The translations under genes were made by a program, and so were the position numbers. A DNA stretch of 64,000 nt, from NCBI GenBank assembly GCA_038214535.1, contig JBBQRS010000002.1, positions 1-64,000 on the forward strand, given 5' to 3'. The notes under the pieces are model-generated. The model made no database searches. It saw only the letters and a program-made list of their open reading frames with translations, and was not told where the DNA came from. This DNA is from JBBQRS01 sp038214535. GTDB lineage: Bacteria; Chloroflexota; Anaerolineae; CG2-30-64-16. Each line of letters opens with the position of its first letter. Position 1 is the first letter of the stretch. Shown one piece after another: positions 1 through 8,242 of this stretch.

Positions 1-179
1 CCTTCGGCCGGGCCTTGGGGGTGAATTTTTGTGCTGCCTGTGGGTGTCGACCTCCCGCGGGTTTAACAAAACCCGGGGGCGTGCGCACCATCAGTGGCGC
101 TCGCGGGTGGCGCCCCGGCCCTTGTGTGGAGGCGCACTCCGCGGTTGATACGGTTAATGGTGCACTCCGCGATGGCAAA
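1..179. other. Non-coding left edge with hairpins
   Basis: I see no supported gene here. The stretch lies 3' of the first minus-strand gene. It contains an inverted repeat at about 53-80 (CCCGCGGGTTT, then AAACCCGGGGG) and a second G/C-rich palindrome at about 99-135. Either could act as a transcript end or as a degenerate intergenic repeat. There is no clear T-run, so I do not call a terminator. Confidence 0.4.
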
Positions 180-1181
<1,002 letters not shown>

Positions 1182-1218
1182 GTGATATTCCTCCGTGAAT
1201 GAATTACGAATTACGAAT

Positions 1219-1269
1219 GAAGAATTACGAATTGAGCGTCGCGGATGTCCTCCTAATTCGTAATTCTTC
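1219..1269 (-). terminator. Intercistronic hairpin with 15-bp perfect arms
   Basis: The arms GAAGAATTACGAATT (1219-1233) and its exact complement (1255-1269) flank a 21-nt loop and abut the TAG stop of the upstream minus-strand gene. Extra direct copies of GAATTACGAA lie at 1201-1218. There is no T-run, so it may stabilise or attenuate the message rather than end it. Confidence 0.5.
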
Positions 1270-2118
1270 CTATTCCGCGCCCAACGATTTCAAGTACGCG
1301 TAGCTCTGTAACACAGCGTCATCTCCGGCGACTTCCAGCGTGCTATAGCCGTCGAAGCCCCCGTCCACCAGCGCCTTGAACACGCCTTCGATGTCTACGA
1401 CGCCGGTTCCCAGCGGAATGCCCGACATGCCCGCACCGAACATGACGCCGCGGTTCTCTTCCATTGCGGCAGGCCAGTCCTTCCAATGCACGTGTTCGAT
1501 CTTGTCGTGCAGTCGCTTGACCATCGCCACCGGGTCCGTGCCGCCCAGCCACGAGTTGCCGGAGTCGAAGTTGACGCCCAGCGCCGGCGAGTCGCACAGC
1601 TCCAGGATTTTCTCCATGTGGTCAATCGAGTCGGTGTACTTGCCGTGCGGTTCCAGCAGGATCTTGACGCCGAAATCTTCGGCGACGCGCAGCGGTTCAT
1701 AGAGCCGCTCACGGATCAGGAATAGCGCCTCGGCGTCGGTCAGGTTGTGCCCGAACTCGGTCTTGGGGTCGCCCTCGGACGTGATGACGTGTTTCACTCC
1801 GACGGCGGCCGCGTTGCGCACCGCCTTGATGATCTGCGCCGTGCCGAAGCGCCAGGGCGCCGTCGCGTCGAGCAGATTCGCATGCGCGCACCAGGTCGTG
1901 ATCGTCAGGCCGCGCTGCTCGAACATGCGCTTGATGTCATACGGGTTGGCGTCGAGGCTGGCAACCGCGGAAAAACCATACTCGGCGCCCATGCTGCCGC
2001 CGTCTGTGCTGTCGGTTACATCGGCGTACTTGAACCCCCAGTCCCTGATCCGGTCGAGCTGGTGTTCGAGGACGGAAAACGGATCTACCAGCGCGAAACA
2101 CCCGACCTTTATCGCCAT
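1270..2118 (-). CDS. Sugar phosphate isomerase/epimerase-like TIM barrel protein
   Basis: This 282-aa xylose-isomerase-like barrel is a paralogue of the proteins at 180-1181, 10768-11616, 12898-13800 and 21335-22297. Probable metal-ligand strands are LLEPHGKY (Glu), NFDSGNSW (Asp), HVHWKDWP (His) and TLEVAGDD (Glu). I chose the ATG at 2118 because AAGGAGAG precedes it and the protein then begins at the first beta strand (AIKVGCFALVDP). A longer frame reaches 2241, but that part runs through an intergenic inverted repeat. It lies downstream of the URO-D methyltransferase gene and is probably co-transcribed with it. The substrate is unknown. Confidence 0.87.
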   Translation of the reverse strand: MAIKVGCFALVDPFSVLEHQLDRIRDWGFKYADVTDSTDGGSMGAEYGFSAVASLDANPYDIKRMFEQRGLTITTWCAHANLLDATAPWRFGTAQIIKAVRNAAAVGVKHVITSEGDPKTEFGHNLTDAEALFLIRERLYEPLRVAEDFGVKILLEPHGKYTDSIDHMEKILELCDSPALGVNFDSGNSWLGGTDPVAMVKRLHDKIEHVHWKDWPAAMEENRGVMFGAGMSGIPLGTGVVDIEGVFKALVDGGFDGYSTLEVAGDDAVLQSYAYLKSLGAE

Positions 2119-2145
2119 ATGTTTGCTCTCCTTGTGTGTCAGAGA

Positions 2146-2232
2146 TCGGGAATTGGGGGATAGAATGAAGTCTGCACTCATACCCGATCCCTGTTCTCTG
2201 CTACCCGTTACCTGATCCCCAATTCCCGATGC
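2146..2232. repeat. Inverted repeat between TIM-barrel and URO-D genes
   Basis: ATCGGGAATTGGGG near the left end is repeated as its exact complement CCCCAATTCCCGAT near the right end, with a weakly repetitive spacer. The similar low-complexity vocabulary at 12828-12892 suggests a shared origin. It could form an intercistronic hairpin. Confidence 0.5.
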
Positions 2233-2237
2233 CCAAC

Positions 2238-3476
2238 TCAATACATCCCATATTCCTTCGTGAAGTCCATCATCGCCTTCAAGTTTTCGGGCTTTGCCTC
2301 GTCCAGCATCACCGCGGCGTCCATGATCAAGCCACCGTCCTTGAAGGTGTCAATCATCTTCTTGCAGTACGCGCGCACGTCATCCGGCGTGCCTGAGTGT
2401 AGCATGATGTTCGGCACGTTGCCCATCAGCGTGGTAATACCCTTCAGCGCCGAGTACGCCTTCTCGTAGTCCGTGTTCGACAGGTGGTAGATGACCTTCC
2501 CCGGCGGCACGTCGGCGATGTGCTCCAACCGACTCTCGAAGTCCGCCTCCCAGTAAATCACCGGGATGATACCTTTGTCAACTAGCGCCAGTATCCCTTT
2601 GCGCAGATAGGGCCAGTAGAACTCCTTGAACTGCGCGTCCGACATAAAATCGCGCGTGGACTTGTGTACCCACACCCACACCAGCGGCAGCGGCGCGCCC
2701 GCCGCCCCCGATCCGTACTCGATGAAGATCTGCGTGGCGACCTCCAGCGCGGCGTGCAGCTTGTCGGGCCGGCGGCGCATGTCCGCCAGCACCTGATGCG
2801 TGCCGCGCAGCGTGTCGCCGATGATGTCGAACGGCGGCCAGTCCCATCCGGCGTAGGCGATGGGGAAGCCTTTGGCGTTCACCTCGCCCCAGTATTGGAA
2901 CTGCGAGGCCCACCACAGGTTCGTCTCCGCCGCGCCCTCGGTCACCCTCTGCAGCGACTCCTGGAACTCCGGTGTGGACCAGAAGAAGGGCAGGTTCATC
3001 CAGCCCGACCACATGAAGCGCCGCCACGGCACGGTGCTGGCAAACCCCTTCATCGAGGAGAACTGCCGCGGCGCCCACTTGCGCAGCATGAAGTCCGACG
3101 GGTCGAAGATGAACTCGTCGTACTCCTCCGCCGTCATGTACTCGCCCTCGACGTACTGGTACATCACGTTGTCATCCAGCCCGCGCCCCGGCCACTTGAA
3201 TGCGTCCCACCCCAGGATTTCCATCGCCTTGGCCGGGTATGCGAAGATCGGCCCGAAGTCTACATCGGGTTGGAAGTAATCCACGAATTTGTGGCACGCC
3301 TCGCGTGCCAGCGCATAGTCGTTCAGGGCGTCCTTGAACGAGACGCCCGCGAAGTTATAGGGATATTTTTGATACGGCCCGAACACCGGTACGCGGTCCG
3401 GCGTCTTCAGCGCCGCCGCATCGAGCACGCGCTGCTGCCGTTCGGCCAGCAACTCCTGCGGTGATTTCTCAGCCAT
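2238..3476 (-). CDS. Uroporphyrinogen decarboxylase (URO-D) family methyltransferase
   Basis: This 412-aa protein belongs to the URO-D/MtaA/CmuA superfamily, whose non-haem members move methyl groups to or from corrinoid proteins. The corrinoid protein gene directly upstream (23 bp away) and the corrinoid activator further up support that role over haem synthesis. The C-terminal barrel is clear (GNVPNIMLHSGTPDDVRAYC, then a final helix). The HxC...C zinc-thiolate motif of coenzyme M methyltransferases is not visible; the corresponding strand reads VIYWEADFES. It may therefore act on a different methyl donor or acceptor. A good ribosome site (GGAAG) precedes the ATG at 3476. Confidence 0.82.
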   Translation of the reverse strand: MAEKSPQELLAERQQRVLDAAALKTPDRVPVFGPYQKYPYNFAGVSFKDALNDYALAREACHKFVDYFQPDVDFGPIFAYPAKAMEILGWDAFKWPGRGLDDNVMYQYVEGEYMTAEEYDEFIFDPSDFMLRKWAPRQFSSMKGFASTVPWRRFMWSGWMNLPFFWSTPEFQESLQRVTEGAAETNLWWASQFQYWGEVNAKGFPIAYAGWDWPPFDIIGDTLRGTHQVLADMRRRPDKLHAALEVATQIFIEYGSGAAGAPLPLVWVWVHKSTRDFMSDAQFKEFYWPYLRKGILALVDKGIIPVIYWEADFESRLEHIADVPPGKVIYHLSNTDYEKAYSALKGITTLMGNVPNIMLHSGTPDDVRAYCKKMIDTFKDGGLIMDAAVMLDEAKPENLKAMMDFTKEYGMY

Positions 3477-3498
3477 GATGATCTTCCTTTCTCGCGCA

Positions 3499-4140
3499 TC
3501 ACGCCGCGCCGGTCCAGCTCTTGGCGAGCCGGACGGCGGAGGCGGCGTCCTTGCCGTATGAATCTGCGCCGATGTAGGCCGCGGCCTCGGGGTCCATAAT
3601 CGCGCCGCCGATCATGATCTTGACGTCGTCGCGCAGCCCCGCTTCCGCAATCGCATCCACGGTGCGCTTCATCTGCTCGAAGGCCATCGTCAGGAATCCG
3701 CTCAGCCCCACGATGTCGGGGTTATGCTCGCGGATCGCCGCGATGAACTGCGCCGGCGGCACGTCCACACCCAGATCGTGTACCTCGAAGTTATTCACAT
3801 CCAGCATGAAGGTCACGATGTCTTTGCCGATATCGTGGATATCCCCGGCGACCGTGCCGATCACGACCACGCCCTGCGGCGCAACCTGCGTCGCCTGCGT
3901 CTTGAGCAGCGGCTTCACCAGCGCGCTGATCTCCTTCATCATGTCGCCCGCGATGATCAACTCGGGCAGGAAATACTCCTTGTCTTCAAACCGCTGCCCG
4001 ACGATCGCCATCGCCTTGCTGGACGCATCGAGGACATCCTGAGGGCTTTCGCCCGCCTCGATCATAGACCGGGCGAGCGCAAGCGCCTTTTCCTCCTCCA
4101 TCTCCGCTATCAAGACGACCAGTTCTTCCTTGTTCGACAT
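3499..4140 (-). CDS. Corrinoid (B12-binding) methyl-carrier protein
   Basis: This 213-aa protein has the usual two-domain layout: an N-terminal helical cap (residues 1-85, B12-binding 2) and a Rossmann-like cobalamin-binding domain. The signature Asp100-x-His102-x-x-Gly105 (GDIHDIGKD) supplies the lower axial cobalt ligand. LSGFLTM and the Gly-Gly strand MIGGAI complete the dimethylbenzimidazole pocket. It resembles MtaC/MttC-type carriers of three-component methyltransferases. AAGGAG precedes the ATG at 4140. It lies between the URO-D methyltransferase and the activation genes and should be the methyl shuttle of this module. Confidence 0.93.
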   Translation of the reverse strand: MSNKEELVVLIAEMEEEKALALARSMIEAGESPQDVLDASSKAMAIVGQRFEDKEYFLPELIIAGDMMKEISALVKPLLKTQATQVAPQGVVVIGTVAGDIHDIGKDIVTFMLDVNNFEVHDLGVDVPPAQFIAAIREHNPDIVGLSGFLTMAFEQMKRTVDAIAEAGLRDDVKIMIGGAIMDPEAAAYIGADSYGKDAASAVRLAKSWTGAA

Positions 4141-4164
4141 GGATCTGCTCCTTTGGTAAGAAGT

Positions 4165-4860
4165 TCACCCGCGGCGCTGCCGGTGCGCGCACCGGCAGCG
4201 GATGGTGCAATAATCGCAGTTCGACCCGCCCTCGGACCCCAGCGGTTCGGGGCCGATGCCGAGGATCAGCGAAAGCGACTTGACGGGCGTCATCACCAGT
4301 GACGGCATCAGCGCGACGCCAATTGGCCCGGCGTCAATCAGCCCGAAGAGCACCGCCTGCTCGTCTACCTGCCACGCCGATTCACCCGGCGAGAGCGCCG
4401 CGCTGGCGTGCCAATCGCGCAGCGCGGCGTCCGCTTCGATGTGGCGGCACAACCCCTGGCGCACCTGATCTACTGCCCACGAACCGAAATCGTCCAGGAA
4501 CATCGCGCGCAATCGCTCGCCTTCACTCTGCAACTCCGACGCCCGCGCGCTGATGGCCGCGCCCGCCGTGACCACGGCGACTATAAGGTCGGTCGCGCCC
4601 GCGGTGACCTCCGCCACCGGCCCGCCGCCGATGCGCGTCCCATCGGCCAGGATCAGCCGCTCGTGGCGGAACTCGCGGATCGGAAACACGTCCCACAGGG
4701 CCGCGGGCGCGACCAGGGCGCGGGCATCATCCAGCGCGGCGTCCCAATCGGCGCGCACATTCGGGCGCTGCAACAACTTCGCCAGCGAACCGCCTGCGTC
4801 CGCGACGAATTGCGCCTCATCGAACGTGATCTCCCAATCGCGTTTGATTTGCACGCTCAT
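4165..4860 (-). CDS. Methionine-synthase-activation-domain-like protein with C-terminal cysteine cluster
   Basis: This 231-aa protein overlaps the end of the upstream activator gene by ATGA, so translation is coupled. The central part (ADGTRIGGGPVAEVTAGATD, then helices ending near LMPSLVMTPVKSLSLILGIG) resembles the small B12-dependent methionine synthase activation-domain proteins found beside corrinoid proteins and DUF4445 activators. The tail carries four cysteines (NCDYCTIRCRCAH, C-x2-C-x4-C-x-C), which could bind iron-sulfur or zinc. It probably helps return cob(II)alamin to the active state. The family call rests on fold-like features and context and is less certain than that of its neighbours. 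Confidence 0.6.
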   Translation of the reverse strand: MSVQIKRDWEITFDEAQFVADAGGSLAKLLQRPNVRADWDAALDDARALVAPAALWDVFPIREFRHERLILADGTRIGGGPVAEVTAGATDLIVAVVTAGAAISARASELQSEGERLRAMFLDDFGSWAVDQVRQGLCRHIEADAALRDWHASAALSPGESAWQVDEQAVLFGLIDAGPIGVALMPSLVMTPVKSLSLILGIGPEPLGSEGGSNCDYCTIRCRCAHRQRRG

Positions 4861-6674
4861 GGCCTACCGTTCGCCCCCGGAAAGCGTTGCGCCTCGGCAA
4901 ACTGGCGCGCAAAGCGTTTGATGCGCGCCAACTCGAGATACGCAATCCGCGCGCTCAACTCGCTCGCCGCCTGGCGTTCCTCCAGCGAGAGCAGCGCCAT
5001 CGCCGCGCCCGCGCCCGCCGCATTGCCGATCAGCCGGATGCGGTCGCGGGGGATGTCGGGATAGAGCCCGATGGCGATGGAACTCTCCACTTCGAGATGG
5101 TTCCCGAAAGCGCCTGCTACCAGGAACTCGTCCAGGTCATCCACCGTCAGGCCGTTTTCGGCCAGCAGCGTGGCGATCCCGCCGCGAATCGCGCCCTTGG
5201 CAAGTTGGATCGCACGCACGTCGTGTTGCGAGATGGTCAGGTCGCTTCCCAGCGCGGTCGCCGCTTCAGGAACCAGGACGAAGCCGCGGTCGCCATCCTC
5301 CAGTTTGACCACGCCGGGTTGTCCCGCCTGAATCCGCCCGCCCCGGTTGATGACCCCGGCCTGCGCCATGCACGCCAGCGCCGAGATGATGCCCGACCCG
5401 CAGATGCCGATGGCCGGTTTACCCCGGATCGTCATGTGGTGAAACGAGCCGTGATCCTCCAACCACACGCGATCCACCGCGCCCGCGCCGGCGAGCATCC
5501 CATAGCGCAGCGCCGCACCCTCCAGCGCCGGGCCGCTGGCCGTCGAGCAACTCACCAGCTTCCCGTCCACCGAGAGCAACAATTCGGTGTTGGTCCCGAT
5601 GTCTATCACCAGCCGGACGCCCGGCTTCCGGTCGAGCCGCGTCGCCAGCGCCACCGCCAGCAGATCCGATCCGACGAAACCGCCCACCAGCGGCGGCAGA
5701 TGTAGGTATGCGCCGGGCGCAAACGTCAACCCGATCTCGCGCGCCTTGATCTCCATCGCGGCGCGCGTCGCCGCCACGTAGGGCGAGACGACCAGATACC
5801 GCGCCGGCAGGGCTAATAACAGGTGGTGCATCCCCGTGTTGCCCACAATCACCGCATCTTCCACGGCGTCGGGCGCGTAGCCCAGCGTCGCCGTCGCATG
5901 TTCGATCAACAGGTTGAGCGCCCGCACGAGTACGCGCTGCAACCGTTCCCCGTTTTCGCGGTTCTGCTGCGCGTAGACCAGCCGCGTCAGGATGTCTGCG
6001 CCATAACTCGCCAGCGGGTTCGCGGCGGCGAAGACGCCCAGCGGCGCGCCGTCCTCCAGGTTGTAAAGGTACGCGGCGATATTCGTCGTGCCCAGGTCTA
6101 TTGCCAGTCCCAGAGGAGGGGGCGCGCCCGTCGAGGGCTGCACGGCGATGATCTCGTCGCCGTGCAGGCTTGCTGTGACCTGCCACTTCGCGGCTCGTAA
6201 CACTTCCGGCGCGAGTTGCGCCACCCGGTAATCCAACACTTTCGCGCCCGTCGCCGCCAGAAGGTTGCCGCCGTCGTCCACCGGCCGCGCCAGGTCGGGC
6301 GGCTCCAGCGTCACGGCGCGCCGCCGGGTCGCCGGGTCGAAGGCCACGGCGCGTTCCATCGGGGGCAGCGCGCCCTTGCCATGCGACACCACCGGCAGGA
6401 TTTCGACTTCGAGATCGCCGTTCACCGGATAGCGACAGGCCAACCGGTAGCCCTGCGCCAACGCCTCCGCGCCCAGCACATCCCGCTCAACCGGCGACGG
6501 CGCGGCGAGTGGGCCAGCGAGGATGCGCACCTGACACTTGCCGCACGTGCCCGCGCCGCCGCACACCGCGCCCACGGGGATGTCGGCCAGCCGCGCCACA
6601 TCGAGCAGCGTTTGCCCCGCCGCGCTCGCGACGACGGTTCCCCACGGCTCGAATCGGACGGTGGTGCTCGTCAC
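4857..6674 (-). CDS. Reductive activator of corrinoid proteins (ferredoxin + ASKHA, DUF4445)
   Basis: This 605-aa protein matches the RACE/RamA-like activators that use ATP to drive reduction of inactive cob(II)alamin to cob(I)alamin. The first 90 residues are a plant-type [2Fe-2S] ferredoxin (C38-GGAGT-C44-GK-C47 and a later Cys in RLACRY). A linker domain follows, then an ASKHA ATPase fold from about residue 165 (GLAIDLGTTNIAAYL, VIVGNTGMHHLL, LVIDIGTNTEL, GICGSGI, FLVAGAFGNHLE). The start is GTG at 6674, 6 bp after the upstream stop. It is encoded with its likely client, the corrinoid protein. Confidence 0.93.
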   Translation of the reverse strand: MTSTTVRFEPWGTVVASAAGQTLLDVARLADIPVGAVCGGAGTCGKCQVRILAGPLAAPSPVERDVLGAEALAQGYRLACRYPVNGDLEVEILPVVSHGKGALPPMERAVAFDPATRRRAVTLEPPDLARPVDDGGNLLAATGAKVLDYRVAQLAPEVLRAAKWQVTASLHGDEIIAVQPSTGAPPPLGLAIDLGTTNIAAYLYNLEDGAPLGVFAAANPLASYGADILTRLVYAQQNRENGERLQRVLVRALNLLIEHATATLGYAPDAVEDAVIVGNTGMHHLLLALPARYLVVSPYVAATRAAMEIKAREIGLTFAPGAYLHLPPLVGGFVGSDLLAVALATRLDRKPGVRLVIDIGTNTELLLSVDGKLVSCSTASGPALEGAALRYGMLAGAGAVDRVWLEDHGSFHHMTIRGKPAIGICGSGIISALACMAQAGVINRGGRIQAGQPGVVKLEDGDRGFVLVPEAATALGSDLTISQHDVRAIQLAKGAIRGGIATLLAENGLTVDDLDEFLVAGAFGNHLEVESSIAIGLYPDIPRDRIRLIGNAAGAGAAMALLSLEERQAASELSARIAYLELARIKRFARQFAEAQRFPGANGRP

Positions 6675-6680
6675 CGATGC

Positions 6681-7796
6681 TCAGGGCAGCGTGAATTCGG
6701 GCAACCACACGATCTCGCCGCCGCGCAGCGCCGAATCGTGCGCACAGATGCCCACGCACGTCCAGTTGGCCGATTGCACGGCGTTCGGGAACGGGTCGCG
6801 ATCCTCGACAATGCTCGTCACGAACTCGTTGACCAGGTGCGGGTGTGATCCGCCGTGCCCGCCGCCCTGCACGAACGACATGTGCGTCTCGCCCTCCAGG
6901 TCATACACGCCCTTCGTGGTGAAGCGCTGGATCGCCTGGGGCAGCAAGTGCGCGTAATCGGGTACGGGGACGCGTTCGCCGTCCTCGCCCGTGAAGATCA
7001 CCGGTTCCTCCGCGGCCAGTTGCGACCACTCGAATGAGCGCAGGCTGCCATATACATCGAAGCTCTCGATGTACTCGCGCGCCGTGTTATAGAGCGACCG
7101 CGTGATCTCCGCGTTGACGTCCGAGTCCATCAGCTTGATGTGCGTCGTCTCGATGGCGAACGGCGAACCGTAGTGGCGCGCATATTTGTCGTCTACGCGC
7201 CCCGAACCGAGGCAGGAGACCCACTCGGCGGCCTTGCCCGTCAGCCCCAGGCACGGCCCCACACAGTGCGTCGCGTAGTGCATCGGCGGCATCCCCGGCC
7301 AGTAGCTCGGCCAGTTGCCCGCGGCCATCTCCTGGTGGTGCGCCGCCCGCACGAACTGAAGCCGGCCCAGGTCGCCCTTGTCCAGCATCTCCTTGACGAA
7401 GAGATACTCGCGCGTGAAGACCGTGGTCTCCATCATCGTGTACTTCTTGCCGGAGCGCTGTTGCGCCTCGACCACCATCCGGCACTCCTCGACGGTGCGC
7501 GCCATCGGCACGGTGGACGCCACGTGTTTGCCCGCGTTCAGGGCGTCCATGCTCATCCACGCGTGGTCGTCAATCGGTGAGTTGATGTGTACGGCGTCCA
7601 CGTCCGGGTCGGCGAGCAGGTCGGCGAAATCGGTGTAGCGCTTCGCGATGCCGAACTTATCGCCCACCTCGTTCAGGTGCGCCTCGTTGCGCTGGCAGAT
7701 CGCATACATGTTGGTGTAGGGGTGTTGCTGGTAGATGGGGATAAACTCCGCCCCGAAACCCATCCCGACAATTGCGACATTGATCTTGCGGGTCAT
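6681..7796 (-). CDS. Gfo/Idh/MocA family oxidoreductase
   Basis: This 371-aa protein has an N-terminal Rossmann domain (NVAIVGMGFG at residues 6-15) and the C-terminal Gfo/Idh/MocA alpha/beta domain. These enzymes oxidise or reduce sugars and inositols with NAD(P). The usual EKP motif that carries the catalytic lysine reads STVP (residues 94-97, after GKHVA). A standard dehydrogenase mechanism is therefore doubtful. The start at 7796 is preferred over an upstream extension because GGGAGG lies 8 nt before it. It heads the corrinoid-module genes. Confidence 0.87.
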   Translation of the reverse strand: MTRKINVAIVGMGFGAEFIPIYQQHPYTNMYAICQRNEAHLNEVGDKFGIAKRYTDFADLLADPDVDAVHINSPIDDHAWMSMDALNAGKHVASTVPMARTVEECRMVVEAQQRSGKKYTMMETTVFTREYLFVKEMLDKGDLGRLQFVRAAHHQEMAAGNWPSYWPGMPPMHYATHCVGPCLGLTGKAAEWVSCLGSGRVDDKYARHYGSPFAIETTHIKLMDSDVNAEITRSLYNTAREYIESFDVYGSLRSFEWSQLAAEEPVIFTGEDGERVPVPDYAHLLPQAIQRFTTKGVYDLEGETHMSFVQGGGHGGSHPHLVNEFVTSIVEDRDPFPNAVQSANWTCVGICAHDSALRGGEIVWLPEFTLP

Positions 7797-7818
7797 CCTG
7801 CGTCCTCCCAATTGAATC

Positions 7819-8124
7819 TCAGGCTAATTTGGTGTCGAACACACGCGCCCGTACCCAGTTCCCTTCGCTCTCAGCCACGAATTGATGGTGGCGCTTCGAA
7901 TCCTGATAGGTGTCGTGTGCGTCTTTATCCACGAACACGATGTGCAGACCCACATCCCAATCGCGGTCGTTCACGTCGCGCTCGAATCCCTCGGCCGGCG
8001 TGCCGCACGCAAACGACACCTCGCCGGGATGGTCCGTCAGGTGCTTCCGGCACGCCGCCAGCAGCGCGCTTCGCGCCTCCGCGGAATTGTCTTTCAGTGT
8101 GAAGTAAACGTTATGGCTAATCAC
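7819..8124 (-). CDS. Dabb (stress-responsive alpha/beta barrel) domain protein
   Basis: This 101-aa single-domain protein begins HNVYFTLKDNS and carries the Dabb-type pattern: a first strand, helix RSALLAACRKHL, central strand EVSFACGTPA, and DVGLHIVFVDKDAHDTYQDSKRH-type helix (quoted in part). Dabb proteins are small dimeric ferredoxin-like folds often found beside sugar-catabolic genes. They may act as isomerases or accessory enzymes. It lies 22 bp upstream of the Gfo/Idh/MocA gene and is probably the first gene of that operon. The specific role is unknown. Confidence 0.8.
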   Translation of the reverse strand: MISHNVYFTLKDNSAEARSALLAACRKHLTDHPGEVSFACGTPAEGFERDVNDRDWDVGLHIVFVDKDAHDTYQDSKRHHQFVAESEGNWVRARVFDTKLA

Positions 8125-8151
8125 GGCTTCTCCTTGTCATGTATCAGACCT

Positions 8152-8239
8152 TCACCCCAACCCTCTCCCAGGGGGAGAGGGAGTCAGACCCTCACCCCAA
8201 TCCTCTCCCAAAGGGAGAGGGTTAGGGTGAGGGAGGATT
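8152..8239. repeat. CCCTCACCC/CTCTCCC palindromic repeat
   Basis: Two tandem half-palindromes of the CTCACCCCAA...CCTCTCCC type are followed by GGGAGAGGGTTAGGGTGAGGG, giving a long hairpin between convergently spaced minus-strand genes. Related pieces occur at 24921-24955 and, inside a reading frame, at 36964-37020. This vocabulary is known from many high-GC bacterial genomes. Confidence 0.75.
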
Positions 8240-8242
8240 ATC

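Noticed and set aside
2119..2241. N-terminal extension of the TIM-barrel gene at 1270-2118
   Set aside because: The extension covers an intergenic inverted repeat, and the ATG at 2118 has a strong ribosome site.
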